Source of the DNA: Iodobacter sp. BJB302
GTDB lineage: Bacteria; Pseudomonadota; Gammaproteobacteria; Burkholderiales; Chitinibacteraceae
Length of the DNA stretch: 56,347 nucleotides
Reading direction: 5' to 3'
Assembly (NCBI RefSeq): GCF_002735645.1
Contig: NZ_PDZG01000025.1
Span: 1-56,347, forward strand
Shown: piece after piece, positions 27,065-35,800 of the stretch
How positions within the stretch are numbered: the first letter of the stretch is position 1
Layout: every line of letters starts with the position of its first letter
Program-made: the position numbers and the translations under genes
Notes under the pieces: model-generated
What the model saw: only the letters and a program-made list of their open reading frames with translations
What the model was told of the DNA's origin: nothing
The model's database searches: none

Positions 27065-27745
27065 TTAAATTTTACGGAACACCAAGTCCCAAACGCCGTG
27101 GCCCAGCTTGATACCGCGGTTTTCAAACTTGGTGAGCGGGCGATAATCCGGGCGCTCGGCGTAGCTTTCTGCGGTGTTTTTTAAGCTTGGTTCATTGGAT
27201 AAGACTTCCAGCATCTGGATGGCGTAGTCTTCCCAATCAGTGGCCAGATGCACATAGCCGCCGCTTTTAATACGGGAGCACAGCAGCTTCACCAGATCAG
27301 GCTGAATCAGGCGGCGTTTATTGTGGCGTTTTTTATGCCATGGATCAGGGAAGAAAATATGCGCGCCATCAAGGGAATCTGCTGCAAGCATTTTCTCCAG
27401 CACTTCAACCGCATCATACTGCACGATGCGTACATTTTGCAGGCCCTGCTCGCCCAGTAATTTAAGCAGGCTGCCCACACCCGGGGTATGCACTTCTACG
27501 CCAAGGTAATCGGTTTCTGGCTTATTCGTGGCAATCTCAGCCGTCGGGCCGCCCATACCGAAACCAATTTCCAGAATTTTAGGGCCAGTACGGCCAAATG
27601 CAGCGTTCAGATCAATCAGCGCTGGCTGATAAGAGATGCAAAACTTTTCACCAAACTCAGCGATTGCCCGCTCCTGGCCTGATGATAAATGCCCCTGGCG
27701 CAGCACAAAGCTGCGAATACGGCGCATATAATTTGGGTGTTCCAT
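27065..27745 (-). CDS. trmB: tRNA (guanine-N7-)-methyltransferase TrmB
   Basis: SAM-dependent enzyme making m7G46 in the variable loop of tRNAs. 226 residues with the class I methyltransferase core: SAM-binding [16 protein letters not shown], acidic [10 protein letters not shown], and the family-specific [19 protein letters not shown] lies 8 bases before the ATG. A terminator and a facing family B pair separate it from thiG, so it likely has its own promoter. Its 3' end runs directly into the outer arm of repeat A2. Confidence 0.97.
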   Translation of the reverse strand: MEHPNYMRRIRSFVLRQGHLSSGQERAIAEFGEKFCISYQPALIDLNAAFGRTGPKILEIGFGMGGPTAEIATNKPETDYLGVEVHTPGVGSLLKLLGEQGLQNVRIVQYDAVEVLEKMLAADSLDGAHIFFPDPWHKKRHNKRRLIQPDLVKLLCSRIKSGGYVHLATDWEDYAIQMLEVLSNEPSLKNTAESYAERPDYRPLTKFENRGIKLGHGVWDLVFRKI

Positions 27746-27764
27746 TTCTCAGTTCCTTGCAAAC

Positions 27765-27787
27765 AAAAACGCCGCATCACGCGGCGT
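27765..27787 (-). terminator. Terminator between thiG and trmB
   Basis: Read on the minus strand: ACGCCGC-GTGAT-GCGGCGT followed by TTTTGTTTGC. A 7-bp GC-rich stem and T-rich tail, located after thiG and just upstream of trmB. Confidence 0.75.
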
Positions 27788-27814
27788 ATTTTCTAATTAA
27801 ACCTATTTTATAAC

Positions 27815-27968
27815 AAAACCCAAATCTTTAACCACGGAGTTAAGGAGATCACGGAGTCCCACGGAGAAAAACAGTTTTGAATTGAACCCTTTGCTGATAA
27901 AGCACGATTGGTTTTCTCCGTGTAACTCTGTGTCCTCTGTGTCCTCCGTGGTTCAAGATTTGGGTTTG
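27815..27968. repeat. Inverted pair of family B repeats, B2/B2'
   Basis: 27815-27873 and 27911-27968 are facing copies of the same AAAACCCAAATCTT...CCACGGAG repeat, only about 38 bases apart, giving a potential ~57-bp imperfect hairpin between thiG and trmB. Same arrangement as at metE/metR but with a much shorter interior. Confidence 0.85.
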
Positions 27969-27977
27969 TTTATTTAT

Positions 27978-28766
27978 TTACTTCGCTGCAATCAAGCCTG
28001 ATACCGGTGAGCTTGGGTCTGCAGTGTAGAGCTTTCTTGGGATGCGGCCCGCTAAGAATGCATCACGCCCTGCCATCACAGCCAGCTTCATCGCCCGGGC
28101 CATCAGTACGGGGTCTTTTGCACCCGCAATCGCGGTATTCATCAAGATACCGTCGCAGCCTAATTCCATGGCAATGGCCGCGTCGGACGCCGTGCCTACA
28201 CCCGCATCAACCAGCACCGGCACTTTGGCCGATTCAATAATCAGCCGCAGATTCCATGGGTTTAAAATACCCATGCCCGAGCCAATCAAAGACGCCAGAG
28301 GCATGATGGCGCAGCAGCCGATGTCTTCCAACTCTTTAGCCACAATCGGGTCATCCGATGTATAAACCATCACATCGAAGCCTTCTTTAACCAGCGTTTC
28401 TGCAGCAATCAGTGTTTCGCGCACATTGGGGTAAAGCGTACTGGCGTCCCCAAGTACTTCAAGCTTGACCAGCTTATGCCCGTCGAGCAATTCCCGCGCA
28501 AGGCGCAGGGTACGAACAGCATCGGTGGCGTTATAACAGCCTGCAGTATTGGGCAAATAGGTAAATTGCGACGGCGGCAAATACTCAAGTAAAGATGGCT
28601 GGCTGGCATCCTGGCCAATATTTACGCGGCGAATGGCCACCGTAATAATTTCTGCACCAGAAGCATACACCGCGGCACGCGTTTCTTGAAAATCTTTATA
28701 TTTACCTGTGCCAACAATCAATCTGGATTGGTAAGCCTTACCCGCAATTTGAAATTGATCCGACAT
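27978..28766 (-). CDS. thiG: Thiazole synthase ThiG
   Basis: Condenses deoxyxylulose phosphate, dehydroglycine/glycine imine and ThiS-thiocarboxylate into the thiazole phosphate of thiamine. 262 residues of TIM-barrel type with [13 protein letters not shown] at the start, VKLEVLGD (the Schiff-base lysine region), and the phosphate-binding [15 protein letters not shown] and [12 protein letters not shown] motifs. AGAGG precedes the ATG. thiS lies 67 bases upstream on the same strand. Confidence 0.97.
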   Translation of the reverse strand: MSDQFQIAGKAYQSRLIVGTGKYKDFQETRAAVYASGAEIITVAIRRVNIGQDASQPSLLEYLPPSQFTYLPNTAGCYNATDAVRTLRLARELLDGHKLVKLEVLGDASTLYPNVRETLIAAETLVKEGFDVMVYTSDDPIVAKELEDIGCCAIMPLASLIGSGMGILNPWNLRLIIESAKVPVLVDAGVGTASDAAIAMELGCDGILMNTAIAGAKDPVLMARAMKLAVMAGRDAFLAGRIPRKLYTADPSSPVSGLIAAK

Positions 28767-28833
28767 AGACGCCTCTTATAAATGAAGACAATACCGGGCT
28801 GCGCCAACGCTAACCCGGGCTGCGAAGTAATAA

Positions 28834-29034
28834 TCAGCCCCCGCCTACGGCCACGACCATTTCTAAAACATCACCTTCACTTAGAAAAGTAGTGCCATGC
28901 TGGCTTTTAGGAACGATCTCGCCATTTTGCTCGATCGCAATTCGTTTGCCCTTGAGTTCAAGCAAATCAATCAGATCAAGCAGGGAAAGAGGGGCCACAA
29001 ATTCGCGGGCTTCGCCATTAATTGAGATTTTCAT
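28834..29034 (-). CDS. thiS: Sulfur carrier protein ThiS
   Basis: 66-residue ubiquitin-fold protein whose C-terminal glycine is adenylated and thiocarboxylated to deliver sulfur to ThiG. It begins MKISINGEAREF, contains IAIEQNGEIVPKSQH, and ends VVAVGGG as many proteobacterial ThiS do. Only 41 bases separate it from the spoT stop codon, leaving no room for a TPP riboswitch directly upstream, so it is probably carried on the spoT transcript. Confidence 0.95.
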   Translation of the reverse strand: MKISINGEAREFVAPLSLLDLIDLLELKGKRIAIEQNGEIVPKSQHGTTFLSEGDVLEMVVAVGGG

Positions 29035-29075
29035 GATTTAGTTCAGAAAGTAAAAAGAAATATGCCCCTGCGCTC

Positions 29076-31265
29076 TTATGAACGCATTCTTTGAATCCGA
29101 TAAGCCGAAGGCAATTGGCGCAGGTTTTTCATTACCTTGGCCAGATGCGTGCGATTGCTAACCTGCAAGGTAAATTGAATCTGCATATAGCGCTCAGAAA
29201 AGCCCTCAGGCTCTTGCGTGGCCACTGCAGTAATATTGGCATCGGCCTCTGCAATGGCCGTGGCAATCGCCGCCAGGGTGCCTCTGTCGTTTTGCGCCAG
29301 AATACGTACGGGCACATCGAACAGGCGATTCACATCGGCATCCCATTCCACATCGATCAGCTTTTCGCTATCAATACGGCCATGGGCAATTTGCGGGCAA
29401 TCATGGGTATGAATCACGAGGCCCTGATCTTTTTTAACAAAGCCTAAAATTGGATCGCCCGGAATCGGGTTACAACATCGCGCACACTGAATCGCCATGC
29501 CTTCACTGCCGCGCACAGCCACGGCGGCTACTTTGCGCCCGCCAGCTAATTCTTCCTGCCAATTACCGGCTAATTGCAATAAACGCTTGGCCACAACCAT
29601 CGCCAGCCGTTTACCAAGGCCTAGTTCGGCCTTCACAACTTCACGGGATTTCTCGCCATTTTCTTTTAAATAGCGCTCCCACACATCATCACTCACCTGC
29701 TGCAAAGGCTGATTCAGGCTGGCAAAACCCTGAGCCAGTAAACGATCGCCCAATAATACAGATTCTTCAAAGCGCAGGCTTTTTAGGAAATGACGAATAT
29801 GCGAACGTGCCTTGCCCGTAGTCACAAACGTCAACCAAGATGGATTTGGACGTGCGTGCACGGCAGAAACAATTTCTACCTGATCACCATTTTTTAAGCG
29901 CGTGCGTAATGGCACTAATTCATGATTAATTTTTGCGGCAATACAGCTGTCGCCAATATCTGAATGCACGGCATAGGCAAAATCAACACAACAGGATCCT
30001 GCGGGCATATTAAAAATCTTGCCCTTAGGCGTAAATACATACACCTGATCGGGGAATAAATCGACTTTAATATGTTCTAAAAATTCAACCGCATCACCTG
30101 ATTCGGTTTGCATTTCTAATAAAGATTGCAGCCATTGATGGGTTTTTTTCTGTACATCAGAAAAACCTTCGTCGCCGCTTTTATACATCCAATGGCTGGC
30201 CACACCCGCATCGGCAATACGGTGCATATCACCCGAGCGAATCTGAATTTCAATCGGCGTGCCATAAGGGCCAAAGAGCGTGGTATGCAGGCTTTGATAG
30301 CCATTGGCTTTGGGAATCGCAATATAATCTTTAAATTTGCCTGGAATAGGCTTAAACAAAGCATGCAATGCGCCCAGCGTAAGATAGCTGGTGGGTACGT
30401 CTTTGACAATTACTCTAAATGCATAGATATCCAGCACTTCAGAAAAACTGAGTTGTTTTTCCTGCATTTTGCGGTAAATGCTATAGAGGTTTTTTTCGCG
30501 GCCCGTTACGCTGGCTTCAATTTTAGCTGCGGCCAGTTTGTCTTTAATTGAATCTAATATCTTGCCCACCACTTCGCGGCGATTACCGCGGGCGGCTTTT
30601 AATGCCTTGGATAAAACACCATAGCGATTAGGGTGAAGATATTTAAATGCAAGATCGTCTAATTCCTGATACGCGCTATTCAGGCCAATACGATTGGCAA
30701 TGGGCGCGTAAATTTCCATAGTTTCGCGGGCAATCCGCTTTTGCTTATCCGGACGCATGGCATCCATGGTGCGCATATTATGCAAGCGGTCAGCCAGCTT
30801 AATCAGCATCACACGCAAATCACGCGCCATCGCCAGCAGCATTTTGCGGAAATTCTCGGCCTGTGCTTCTTCTTTACTTTGGAACTCCAGCTTGTCGATT
30901 TTGCTCATGCCATCGACCAGCTCGGCAACTGTTTTACCAAACTTTTCAGTCAGTTCAAGTTTGGTAACACCGCTGTCTTCCATCACATCGTGCAGCAAAG
31001 CGCCAGCCAGCGCCTGAGCGTCGAGCTTCCATTGGGTAAGAATGGTGGCCACCGCAAGCGGATGGGAAATATAAGGCTCGCCAGAGCGGCGAACCTGGCC
31101 CCGGTGCGAGGCATCAGCAAAGCAAAAAGCCGCAGCCAGAAACTGCCGGTCTTCCAGCTTTAAATAGGAGGTATTCAGGGAAAGAAAGCGATTTGCATCG
31201 GCGAACACTTCCGGGGCGGTACTCGCCAACTCGGGTAAATCAATATCTGCCAGCAGCATTTCCAT
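29076..31265 (-). CDS. spoT: Bifunctional (p)ppGpp synthetase/hydrolase SpoT
   Basis: Makes and degrades the stringent-response alarmone. Domains in order: HD hydrolase (HPLAVATILTQWK, LLHDVMEDSG and RLHNMRTMDA) from about 45 to 200; synthetase (YSIYRKMQEK, ANGYQSLHTTLFG, IEIQIRS) from about 240 to 350; TGS domain (DQVYVFTPKGKI...) near 390-450; zinc-finger/CC-type region with CARCCNPIPGD; and a C-terminal ACT domain (LAAIATAIAEADANITAV). Both catalytic halves look intact. I start at ATG 31265 rather than TTG 31277; ATG 31259 is also possible. Downstream of gmk and rpoZ, the normal proteobacterial neighbourhood. Confidence 0.97.
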   Translation of the reverse strand: MEMLLADIDLPELASTAPEVFADANRFLSLNTSYLKLEDRQFLAAAFCFADASHRGQVRRSGEPYISHPLAVATILTQWKLDAQALAGALLHDVMEDSGVTKLELTEKFGKTVAELVDGMSKIDKLEFQSKEEAQAENFRKMLLAMARDLRVMLIKLADRLHNMRTMDAMRPDKQKRIARETMEIYAPIANRIGLNSAYQELDDLAFKYLHPNRYGVLSKALKAARGNRREVVGKILDSIKDKLAAAKIEASVTGREKNLYSIYRKMQEKQLSFSEVLDIYAFRVIVKDVPTSYLTLGALHALFKPIPGKFKDYIAIPKANGYQSLHTTLFGPYGTPIEIQIRSGDMHRIADAGVASHWMYKSGDEGFSDVQKKTHQWLQSLLEMQTESGDAVEFLEHIKVDLFPDQVYVFTPKGKIFNMPAGSCCVDFAYAVHSDIGDSCIAAKINHELVPLRTRLKNGDQVEIVSAVHARPNPSWLTFVTTGKARSHIRHFLKSLRFEESVLLGDRLLAQGFASLNQPLQQVSDDVWERYLKENGEKSREVVKAELGLGKRLAMVVAKRLLQLAGNWQEELAGGRKVAAVAVRGSEGMAIQCARCCNPIPGDPILGFVKKDQGLVIHTHDCPQIAHGRIDSEKLIDVEWDADVNRLFDVPVRILAQNDRGTLAAIATAIAEADANITAVATQEPEGFSERYMQIQFTLQVSNRTHLAKVMKNLRQLPSAYRIQRMRS

Positions 31266-31286
31266 AATCGGGCCCAAAATAAAACA

Positions 31287-31307
31287 GGCCCGGCATACAG
31301 CCGGGCC
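31287..31307 (-). terminator. Terminator/attenuator between rpoZ and spoT
   Basis: GGCCCGGC (31287-31294) and GCCGGGCC (31300-31307) form an 8-bp perfect GC stem; on the minus strand it is followed by TGTTTTATTTT. It lies after the rpoZ stop and 22 bases before the spoT ATG, so it may partly terminate rpoZ transcripts. Confidence 0.75.
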
Positions 31308-31316
31308 GGAAGAAGC

Positions 31317-31523
31317 TTAAGAGCGCTTAATCAGAATATCGCGGCTAACCAAACCTGCGGCCACTTCACGCAGTGCAAGTACAGTTGGCTTTTCACGGCC
31401 ATTGTGCTCGATCTGTGGAGTAGAACCATTTGCAATTTGGCGAGCGCGATAAGCTGCTGCTAATGTCAAATCAAAACGATTTTCGATGCGGTTGAGGCAG
31501 TCGTCTACGGTAACTCGAGCCAT
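31317..31523 (-). CDS. rpoZ: RNA polymerase omega subunit RpoZ
   Basis: 68-residue omega subunit, which assists assembly of RNA polymerase and forms part of a ppGpp site. It begins [21 protein letters not shown] and has the conserved [11 protein letters not shown] helix. The ATG at 31523 has AGGGA about 9 bases upstream; a longer frame to 31631 exists but its extra 36 residues do not belong to the family. Between gmk and spoT as in most proteobacteria. Confidence 0.97.
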   Translation of the reverse strand: MARVTVDDCLNRIENRFDLTLAAAYRARQIANGSTPQIEHNGREKPTVLALREVAAGLVSRDILIKRS

Positions 31524-31702
31524 GGCGTTGTCCCTGGAAATAATATGGATGATGCGCACAACCGTGCGACTAACCCTTGATTCTATCAGAAAACCATGCA
31601 ATCCGTCAGCGATTAGCCCCGGCCCCCGCAAAAAAACAGCTTATCACGCCATCAGGCAAGCACTGCGGGCATGACCAATGCCTGCCACAGCAGGCTGAAT
31701 CA

Positions 31703-32317
31703 TTACGCTTTTAAGCTGCTGATCAGGGTTTGATGACGCGTGCTTTGACGATGCAGCTTCAGGCGCTCTGCCCTTACTGCGCTCACGATATCGCGCACTG
31801 CTTCATCGATATGTTCATTCACAATCACATAATCGAACTCTTCAACGTGGCTGATTTCTTCTTTTGCCACACGCATCCGGCGCTCAATCACTTCATCGCT
31901 GTCTTTGCCGCGATTTTTCAAACGCTGCTCAAGAATCTCTACCGAAGGCGGCAAAATAAACAGACCAATCGCTTCCGGGAACAGGCGGCGAACTTGCGCA
32001 GCGCCCTGCCAGTCGATTTCTAAAAGAATATCGCGGCCAGTCGCAATTGCCGTATTAATCCATGTCTGCGAGGTGCCATAATAATTACCATACACCTCGG
32101 CGTGCTCCAGAAAATCACCGTTATGGATCATTTGCTCAAACACTTCACGGCTTACAAAATGATAATCCTTTCCGTCTACTTCACCTGGGCGCGCGGCACG
32201 GGTAGTGAAAGATACTGAAAGCTGTACATTTTGGTCTGCGGCAAGAAGCGCTGCGACCAGTGTGGTTTTTCCAGCACCTGAAGGCGCAGTCACCACAAAA
32301 AGATTACCTTTTGCCAT
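31703..32317 (-). CDS. gmk: Guanylate kinase Gmk
   Basis: Converts GMP to GDP with ATP. 204 residues: P-loop VVTAPSGAGKTTL, GMP-binding SFTTRAARPGEVDGKDYHF, then EHAEVYGNYYGT and the lid region with RRMRVAKEEI. AGGA lies 9 bases before the ATG. First gene of the gmk-rpoZ-spoT group, divergent from the efflux operon. Confidence 0.98.
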   Translation of the reverse strand: MAKGNLFVVTAPSGAGKTTLVAALLAADQNVQLSVSFTTRAARPGEVDGKDYHFVSREVFEQMIHNGDFLEHAEVYGNYYGTSQTWINTAIATGRDILLEIDWQGAAQVRRLFPEAIGLFILPPSVEILEQRLKNRGKDSDEVIERRMRVAKEEISHVEEFDYVIVNEHIDEAVRDIVSAVRAERLKLHRQSTRHQTLISSLKA

Positions 32318-32611
32318 CGAACAAATCCTGTAATAAAACTACACGAAGATTAGCATTAGACGCCAAATCAGGCGAGCGCTTGCCACATTTAAATTTACAA
32401 CACGGGGCAAGATAAATGATTAGCCCTGTTTATTAAAACATAAGCATGCACTGCACACTCAATAATATTTCTTTACATGTAAGAATAAAAATATACTTAA
32501 CAAAAATCAAACCTTGGTTGCCTGACACTGGCGACTCAATTAGCATACTGCTGGGCATAAATCGTGCCCAAAAATAGTATCATTCCAACCGTATGTCGCC
32601 TGGGGTTTTGT

Positions 32612-34078
32612 ATGTTGCCTGCATTACACAGCCTAACCATCAAGCAGCTGCACTGGGTAGCCAGCCTCAGTCTGCTTGCTGGCTGCGCCGTTAATATCCC
32701 CAAACCATCTCCTCAGGAGTTAGCCCCGGCTGCAAGCGAATGGAATAGCCCTCATCAGAGTAGTGCCTCTGTACAAAATAGCTGGGCGAGCTGGCAAGAT
32801 GCAAGCCTGAATACTTTACTCGCACACACGCTCGCCTCCCACCCCAATATCGCGCAGGCCAAGGCCAAAATTAGCGAAGCACGCGCAGAAGCGGCCGCCA
32901 TCGGCGCACACCTTTGGCCCAATATCAGCGCCACGACTGGCTATAGCCGAGGGATGAACTCGCTGCCCAATGCGGAATCAGCTAAAAACTTAGCCAATGC
33001 AGGGCTGGATGCACGCTGGGAACTTGATCTATGGGGCGGCATTGCCGCAGCCCGGCAAGGCGTCTATGCCAACCTGAGCAGCAATGAAAACGCCTACGAG
33101 CAGGCTGCGGCCAGCCTGGCTGCGGAGCTGGCAAACACCCTGACCGCTTACCGGGCGTGCAAAGGGCAAGAGGCTATATCCGCACAGATTTTAGAATCCC
33201 ATATCCTCAGCGCCAGACTGATGCACAGCAAGCTGGATGTGGGCCTGGCCAGCCTTGTGGATGCGGCCAAAAGTGATCACGAACAAGCCGAAGCCCGCTT
33301 TCAGGCCAGCGATATCGCAACCCAATGCGGCGTGACGCTCAAAGCGCTGGTGGCCATAACGGGCACGCAGGAAGACGCCCTTAAAACCATGCTTGCGCCA
33401 GAGGCAGGCATGATGCCCGGCCGCCCCGCGCTGGCTGTTAAAAGCATCCCGGCCGAAGTGCTTGCAGACCGGCCTGATATTAAAAGCGCAGCCTTATTAC
33501 TGGAAACAGCTGCAGCAGAAGTGGCCGTCAAAGAAGTGGCCCGTTATCCATCGGCCTCTTTACTTGGCATGATTTGCGTGGGCTGCCAGCTCAGTGAAGG
33601 CATTAATTTAGACAGCCGCAACTGGTCGTTTGGCATCAACTTTAATATCCCCGTGTTTAATGCAGGTGAGCTGAGCGCCAAACAAGATGCGGCCATGGCC
33701 CGCTATCAGCAAGCGATTTACAGCTACCAGCAGCTGGCCAGGCAGGCGGTGCGGGAAATAGAAGAAAACATGCTGCGTCTGGATGACAGCCAGCGCCGCA
33801 CCCAAGTACTGCAGCAGCAGCTCAGCCTTGCCCGCGTACAGCTCAAAGCCAGCCAGGCACTTTATAAAGTCGGCAGCGCCAGCCAGCTGCAGGCAGCAGA
33901 AACAGAGCGCTATGAGCTGGCCGCCCAAAGCCGCCTGCTCACCCTGCAAAGAGAACAAAACGCCAACTGGATTGCACTTTACAAAGCGCTGGGCGGAAAA
34001 GCGCCGAATATTGCTGAACAAAAAGATCAGCAGACACAGAGCGCAGCGATAACAAAAAGCACACAAAACAACAGGTGA
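32612..34078 (+). CDS. Outer-membrane efflux lipoprotein (NodT/OprM type)
   Basis: TolC-like exit channel of an RND efflux system. The N-terminus has a lipobox (SLLAGC, lipidated Cys), then two repeats of the outer-membrane efflux fold: PNIAQAKAKISEARAEAAAIGA ... and LADRPDIKSAALLLETAAAEVAVKE, with RYPSASL between. About 488 residues from ATG 32612, which follows TGGGG; a GTG at 32564 would extend it by 16 residues before the signal peptide. First gene of a channel-adaptor-pump series, an order less common than adaptor-pump-channel. Substrate unknown. Confidence 0.92.
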   Translation: MLPALHSLTIKQLHWVASLSLLAGCAVNIPKPSPQELAPAASEWNSPHQSSASVQNSWASWQDASLNTLLAHTLASHPNIAQAKAKISEARAEAAAIGAHLWPNISATTGYSRGMNSLPNAESAKNLANAGLDARWELDLWGGIAAARQGVYANLSSNENAYEQAAASLAAELANTLTAYRACKGQEAISAQILESHILSARLMHSKLDVGLASLVDAAKSDHEQAEARFQASDIATQCGVTLKALVAITGTQEDALKTMLAPEAGMMPGRPALAVKSIPAEVLADRPDIKSAALLLETAAAEVAVKEVARYPSASLLGMICVGCQLSEGINLDSRNWSFGINFNIPVFNAGELSAKQDAAMARYQQAIYSYQQLARQAVREIEENMLRLDDSQRRTQVLQQQLSLARVQLKASQALYKVGSASQLQAAETERYELAAQSRLLTLQREQNANWIALYKALGGKAPNIAEQKDQQTQSAAITKSTQNNR

Positions 34079-34220
34079 ACTGGCTTCACAGGGCATGCAA
34101 GCCGCTGCACAGCGCCCGGTCTGTTACACCAGCAACATTAAACATCTGGCTGTACCCGAAGCACCGTACGCCGGATAACAAATACACCAATATGCCCCCG
34201 ATAAATTGGAGCTGCACCCC

Positions 34221-35324
34221 ATGCGTATCCTCAAGCAACACCCCAAGCTGACTGCGATCTGCGCCGGCCTTGTGCTTTGCGGGGTGATCGCACTGATTGC
34301 CATGCCTAAAAGCATTGCCAAGGCCACCGAAGCCACACGGCCCGCGATGACCGTAACGGTGGTTTCACCAGCGAAGCAAACATGGCCGGTGGTGGTGAAT
34401 GCCAATGGCAATATCGAGGCATGGCAAGAGTCCGTCATTGGTGCAGAAATTGGCGGCTATGCACTGGCCGAAGTGCAAGCGCAAATCGGCGATGTGGTGA
34501 AGCGGGGCCAGGTATTGGCGCAGTTTTCCAGCGACACACTCAAAATCGAGCTGGCTCAGCAGCAAGCCGCCCTAGCAGAAGCAGAAGCAGCATGGAATGA
34601 AGCCACAGATAACGCCGGGCGTATTCGCAAGCTCGACAGCAATGGCGCGCTCAGCAGCCAGCAAATCCAGCAATCTGTTTTACAAGAACAAGCCGCAGCC
34701 GCCCGCCTGCAAGCCGCCAAAGCCCGCCTTGCCGCCCAGCAATTACGCATCAAACAAAGCCAGGTAAGCGCCCCGGATGATGGCGTGATTTCTGCCCGCA
34801 GTGCCACCGTGGGCGCGGTTGTGCAGCCTGGGCAAGAGCTATTTAGATTAATCCGGCAAAGCCGCCTGGAATGGCGCGCCGAAGTCAGCGCGGTTGATGC
34901 CGCACGCATCAAAAACGGCCAACAAGTCAGCATCACCCTGCCCAATGGCCAGTCGGTAAACGGCAAAGTCCGCAAAGCCGCTCCCACCGTGGATGCCCGC
35001 ACGCGGAATTTGCTGGTGTATGTCGACCTGCAAAACACCTCACTCGATACCGCCAAGCCCGGCATGTTTGCCAAAGGCGCATTACAAACCGGCCAGGGCG
35101 ATGTGCTCACCCTGCCCGGCAACAGCATCGTCATGCGCGACGGCTTTGCCCATGTATTTGTGCTGGGCGCAGGCAACAAAGTCAAAATGCAGCGCGTGAC
35201 ATTAGGCAGGCAAGACAGCCAAAGCATGGCCGTCAGCGGCGTCGGCAAAGACGCCCAAATCATCGCCAGCGGCGCAGGATTCTTAGCCGACGGCGATGTG
35301 GTGAAAGTGGTTGCTGCCAAATAA
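34221..35324 (+). CDS. RND efflux membrane-fusion (adaptor) protein
   Basis: HlyD/AcrA-family adaptor linking pump and outer-membrane channel. About 367 residues: N-terminal membrane anchor (LTAICAGLVLCGVIALIAM), lipoyl halves around VVNANGNIEAWQESVIGAEIGG and VSAPDDGVISARSATVGAVVQPGQELFRLI, a coiled-coil hairpin rich in Ala/Gln (about 100-165), and a beta-barrel domain with VDARTRNLLVYVDL. ATG 34221 is preferred over TTG 34206 because GGAG at 34208-34211 has correct spacing. 476 bases of repeats separate it from the pump gene. Confidence 0.93.
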   Translation: MRILKQHPKLTAICAGLVLCGVIALIAMPKSIAKATEATRPAMTVTVVSPAKQTWPVVVNANGNIEAWQESVIGAEIGGYALAEVQAQIGDVVKRGQVLAQFSSDTLKIELAQQQAALAEAEAAWNEATDNAGRIRKLDSNGALSSQQIQQSVLQEQAAAARLQAAKARLAAQQLRIKQSQVSAPDDGVISARSATVGAVVQPGQELFRLIRQSRLEWRAEVSAVDAARIKNGQQVSITLPNGQSVNGKVRKAAPTVDARTRNLLVYVDLQNTSLDTAKPGMFAKGALQTGQGDVLTLPGNSIVMRDGFAHVFVLGAGNKVKMQRVTLGRQDSQSMAVSGVGKDAQIIASGAGFLADGDVVKVVAAK

Positions 35325-35347
35325 ACAGCCGCGAATGCCAAAACAAT

Positions 35348-35396
35348 AAAACCCAAATTTTGAAACACGGAGGACACGGAGTTTCACGGAGGAAAG
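35348..35396. repeat. Family B repeat, copy B3
   Basis: Single copy reading AAAACCCAAATTTTGAAACA then CGGAGGACACGGAG units, starting about 20 bases after the adaptor stop codon. No facing partner was found nearby. Confidence 0.8.
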
Positions 35397-35431
35397 CAAG
35401 GCTTGAAGCAGGTTGTTTTACCGTATCCGCA

Positions 35432-35572
35432 GGGTGGGTTAGGCCAGAAAATGCACTAAATATGGGCGCTGCCGCATCCGGGCCGTAACCCACCGCAGCG
35501 CAGTGCCATGGTGGGTTACGGCCGAAATAAATCAGCCCCCCTAATGAGAATCAAGAGCGGCCTAACCCACCC
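35432..35572. repeat. Nested family C palindromes
   Basis: Outer perfect 14-bp inverted repeat GGGTGGGTTAGGCC (35432-35445) / GGCCTAACCCACCC (35559-35572) encloses an inner perfect 14-bp one, GGCCGTAACCCACC (35481-35494) / GGTGGGTTACGGCC (35510-35523). The inner arms are the same motif in opposite sense, so this is an element inserted inside a related element or a four-arm structure. Confidence 0.85.
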
Positions 35573-35615
35573 TACGGTGACCTTTTTCTTCTAAAAGAAT
35601 TGTGTAGATACTTAT

Positions 35616-35754
35616 GCCCCGCGGTGGCTACCGCTCCAAAATCAAGGTGCCGAAGGCACTAAAAAGTTCTTTTTGACTTTGCTTAGCTTAGATGGTGAAA
35701 CCCGCCGAGCTTTGACATGAAATGATAGGAAAACGGCGGGTCTCACCCGCCCTA
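35616..35754. repeat. Family A repeat remnant, copy A3
   Basis: Only the right third of the repeat: GGTGGCTACCGCTCCAAAAT, the GTGCC-GAA-GGCAC hairpin, the AAAAAGTTCTTTTTGACTTT segment, GCTTAGC end, and an outer arm ending TCTCACCCGCCCTAC at 35754, 46 bases before the RND pump start. The left two thirds are missing. Confidence 0.8.
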
Positions 35755-35800
35755 CAAAAACACATAGCAATCCCCTAAGCCACGCCCTTAAGGATAAGTA

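Noticed and set aside
29035-29075. TPP riboswitch before thiS
   Set aside because: Only 41 bases are available and no THI-box motif is seen.
31524-31631. N-terminal extension of rpoZ
   Set aside because: Omega subunits begin at [14 protein letters not shown] supports ATG 31523.
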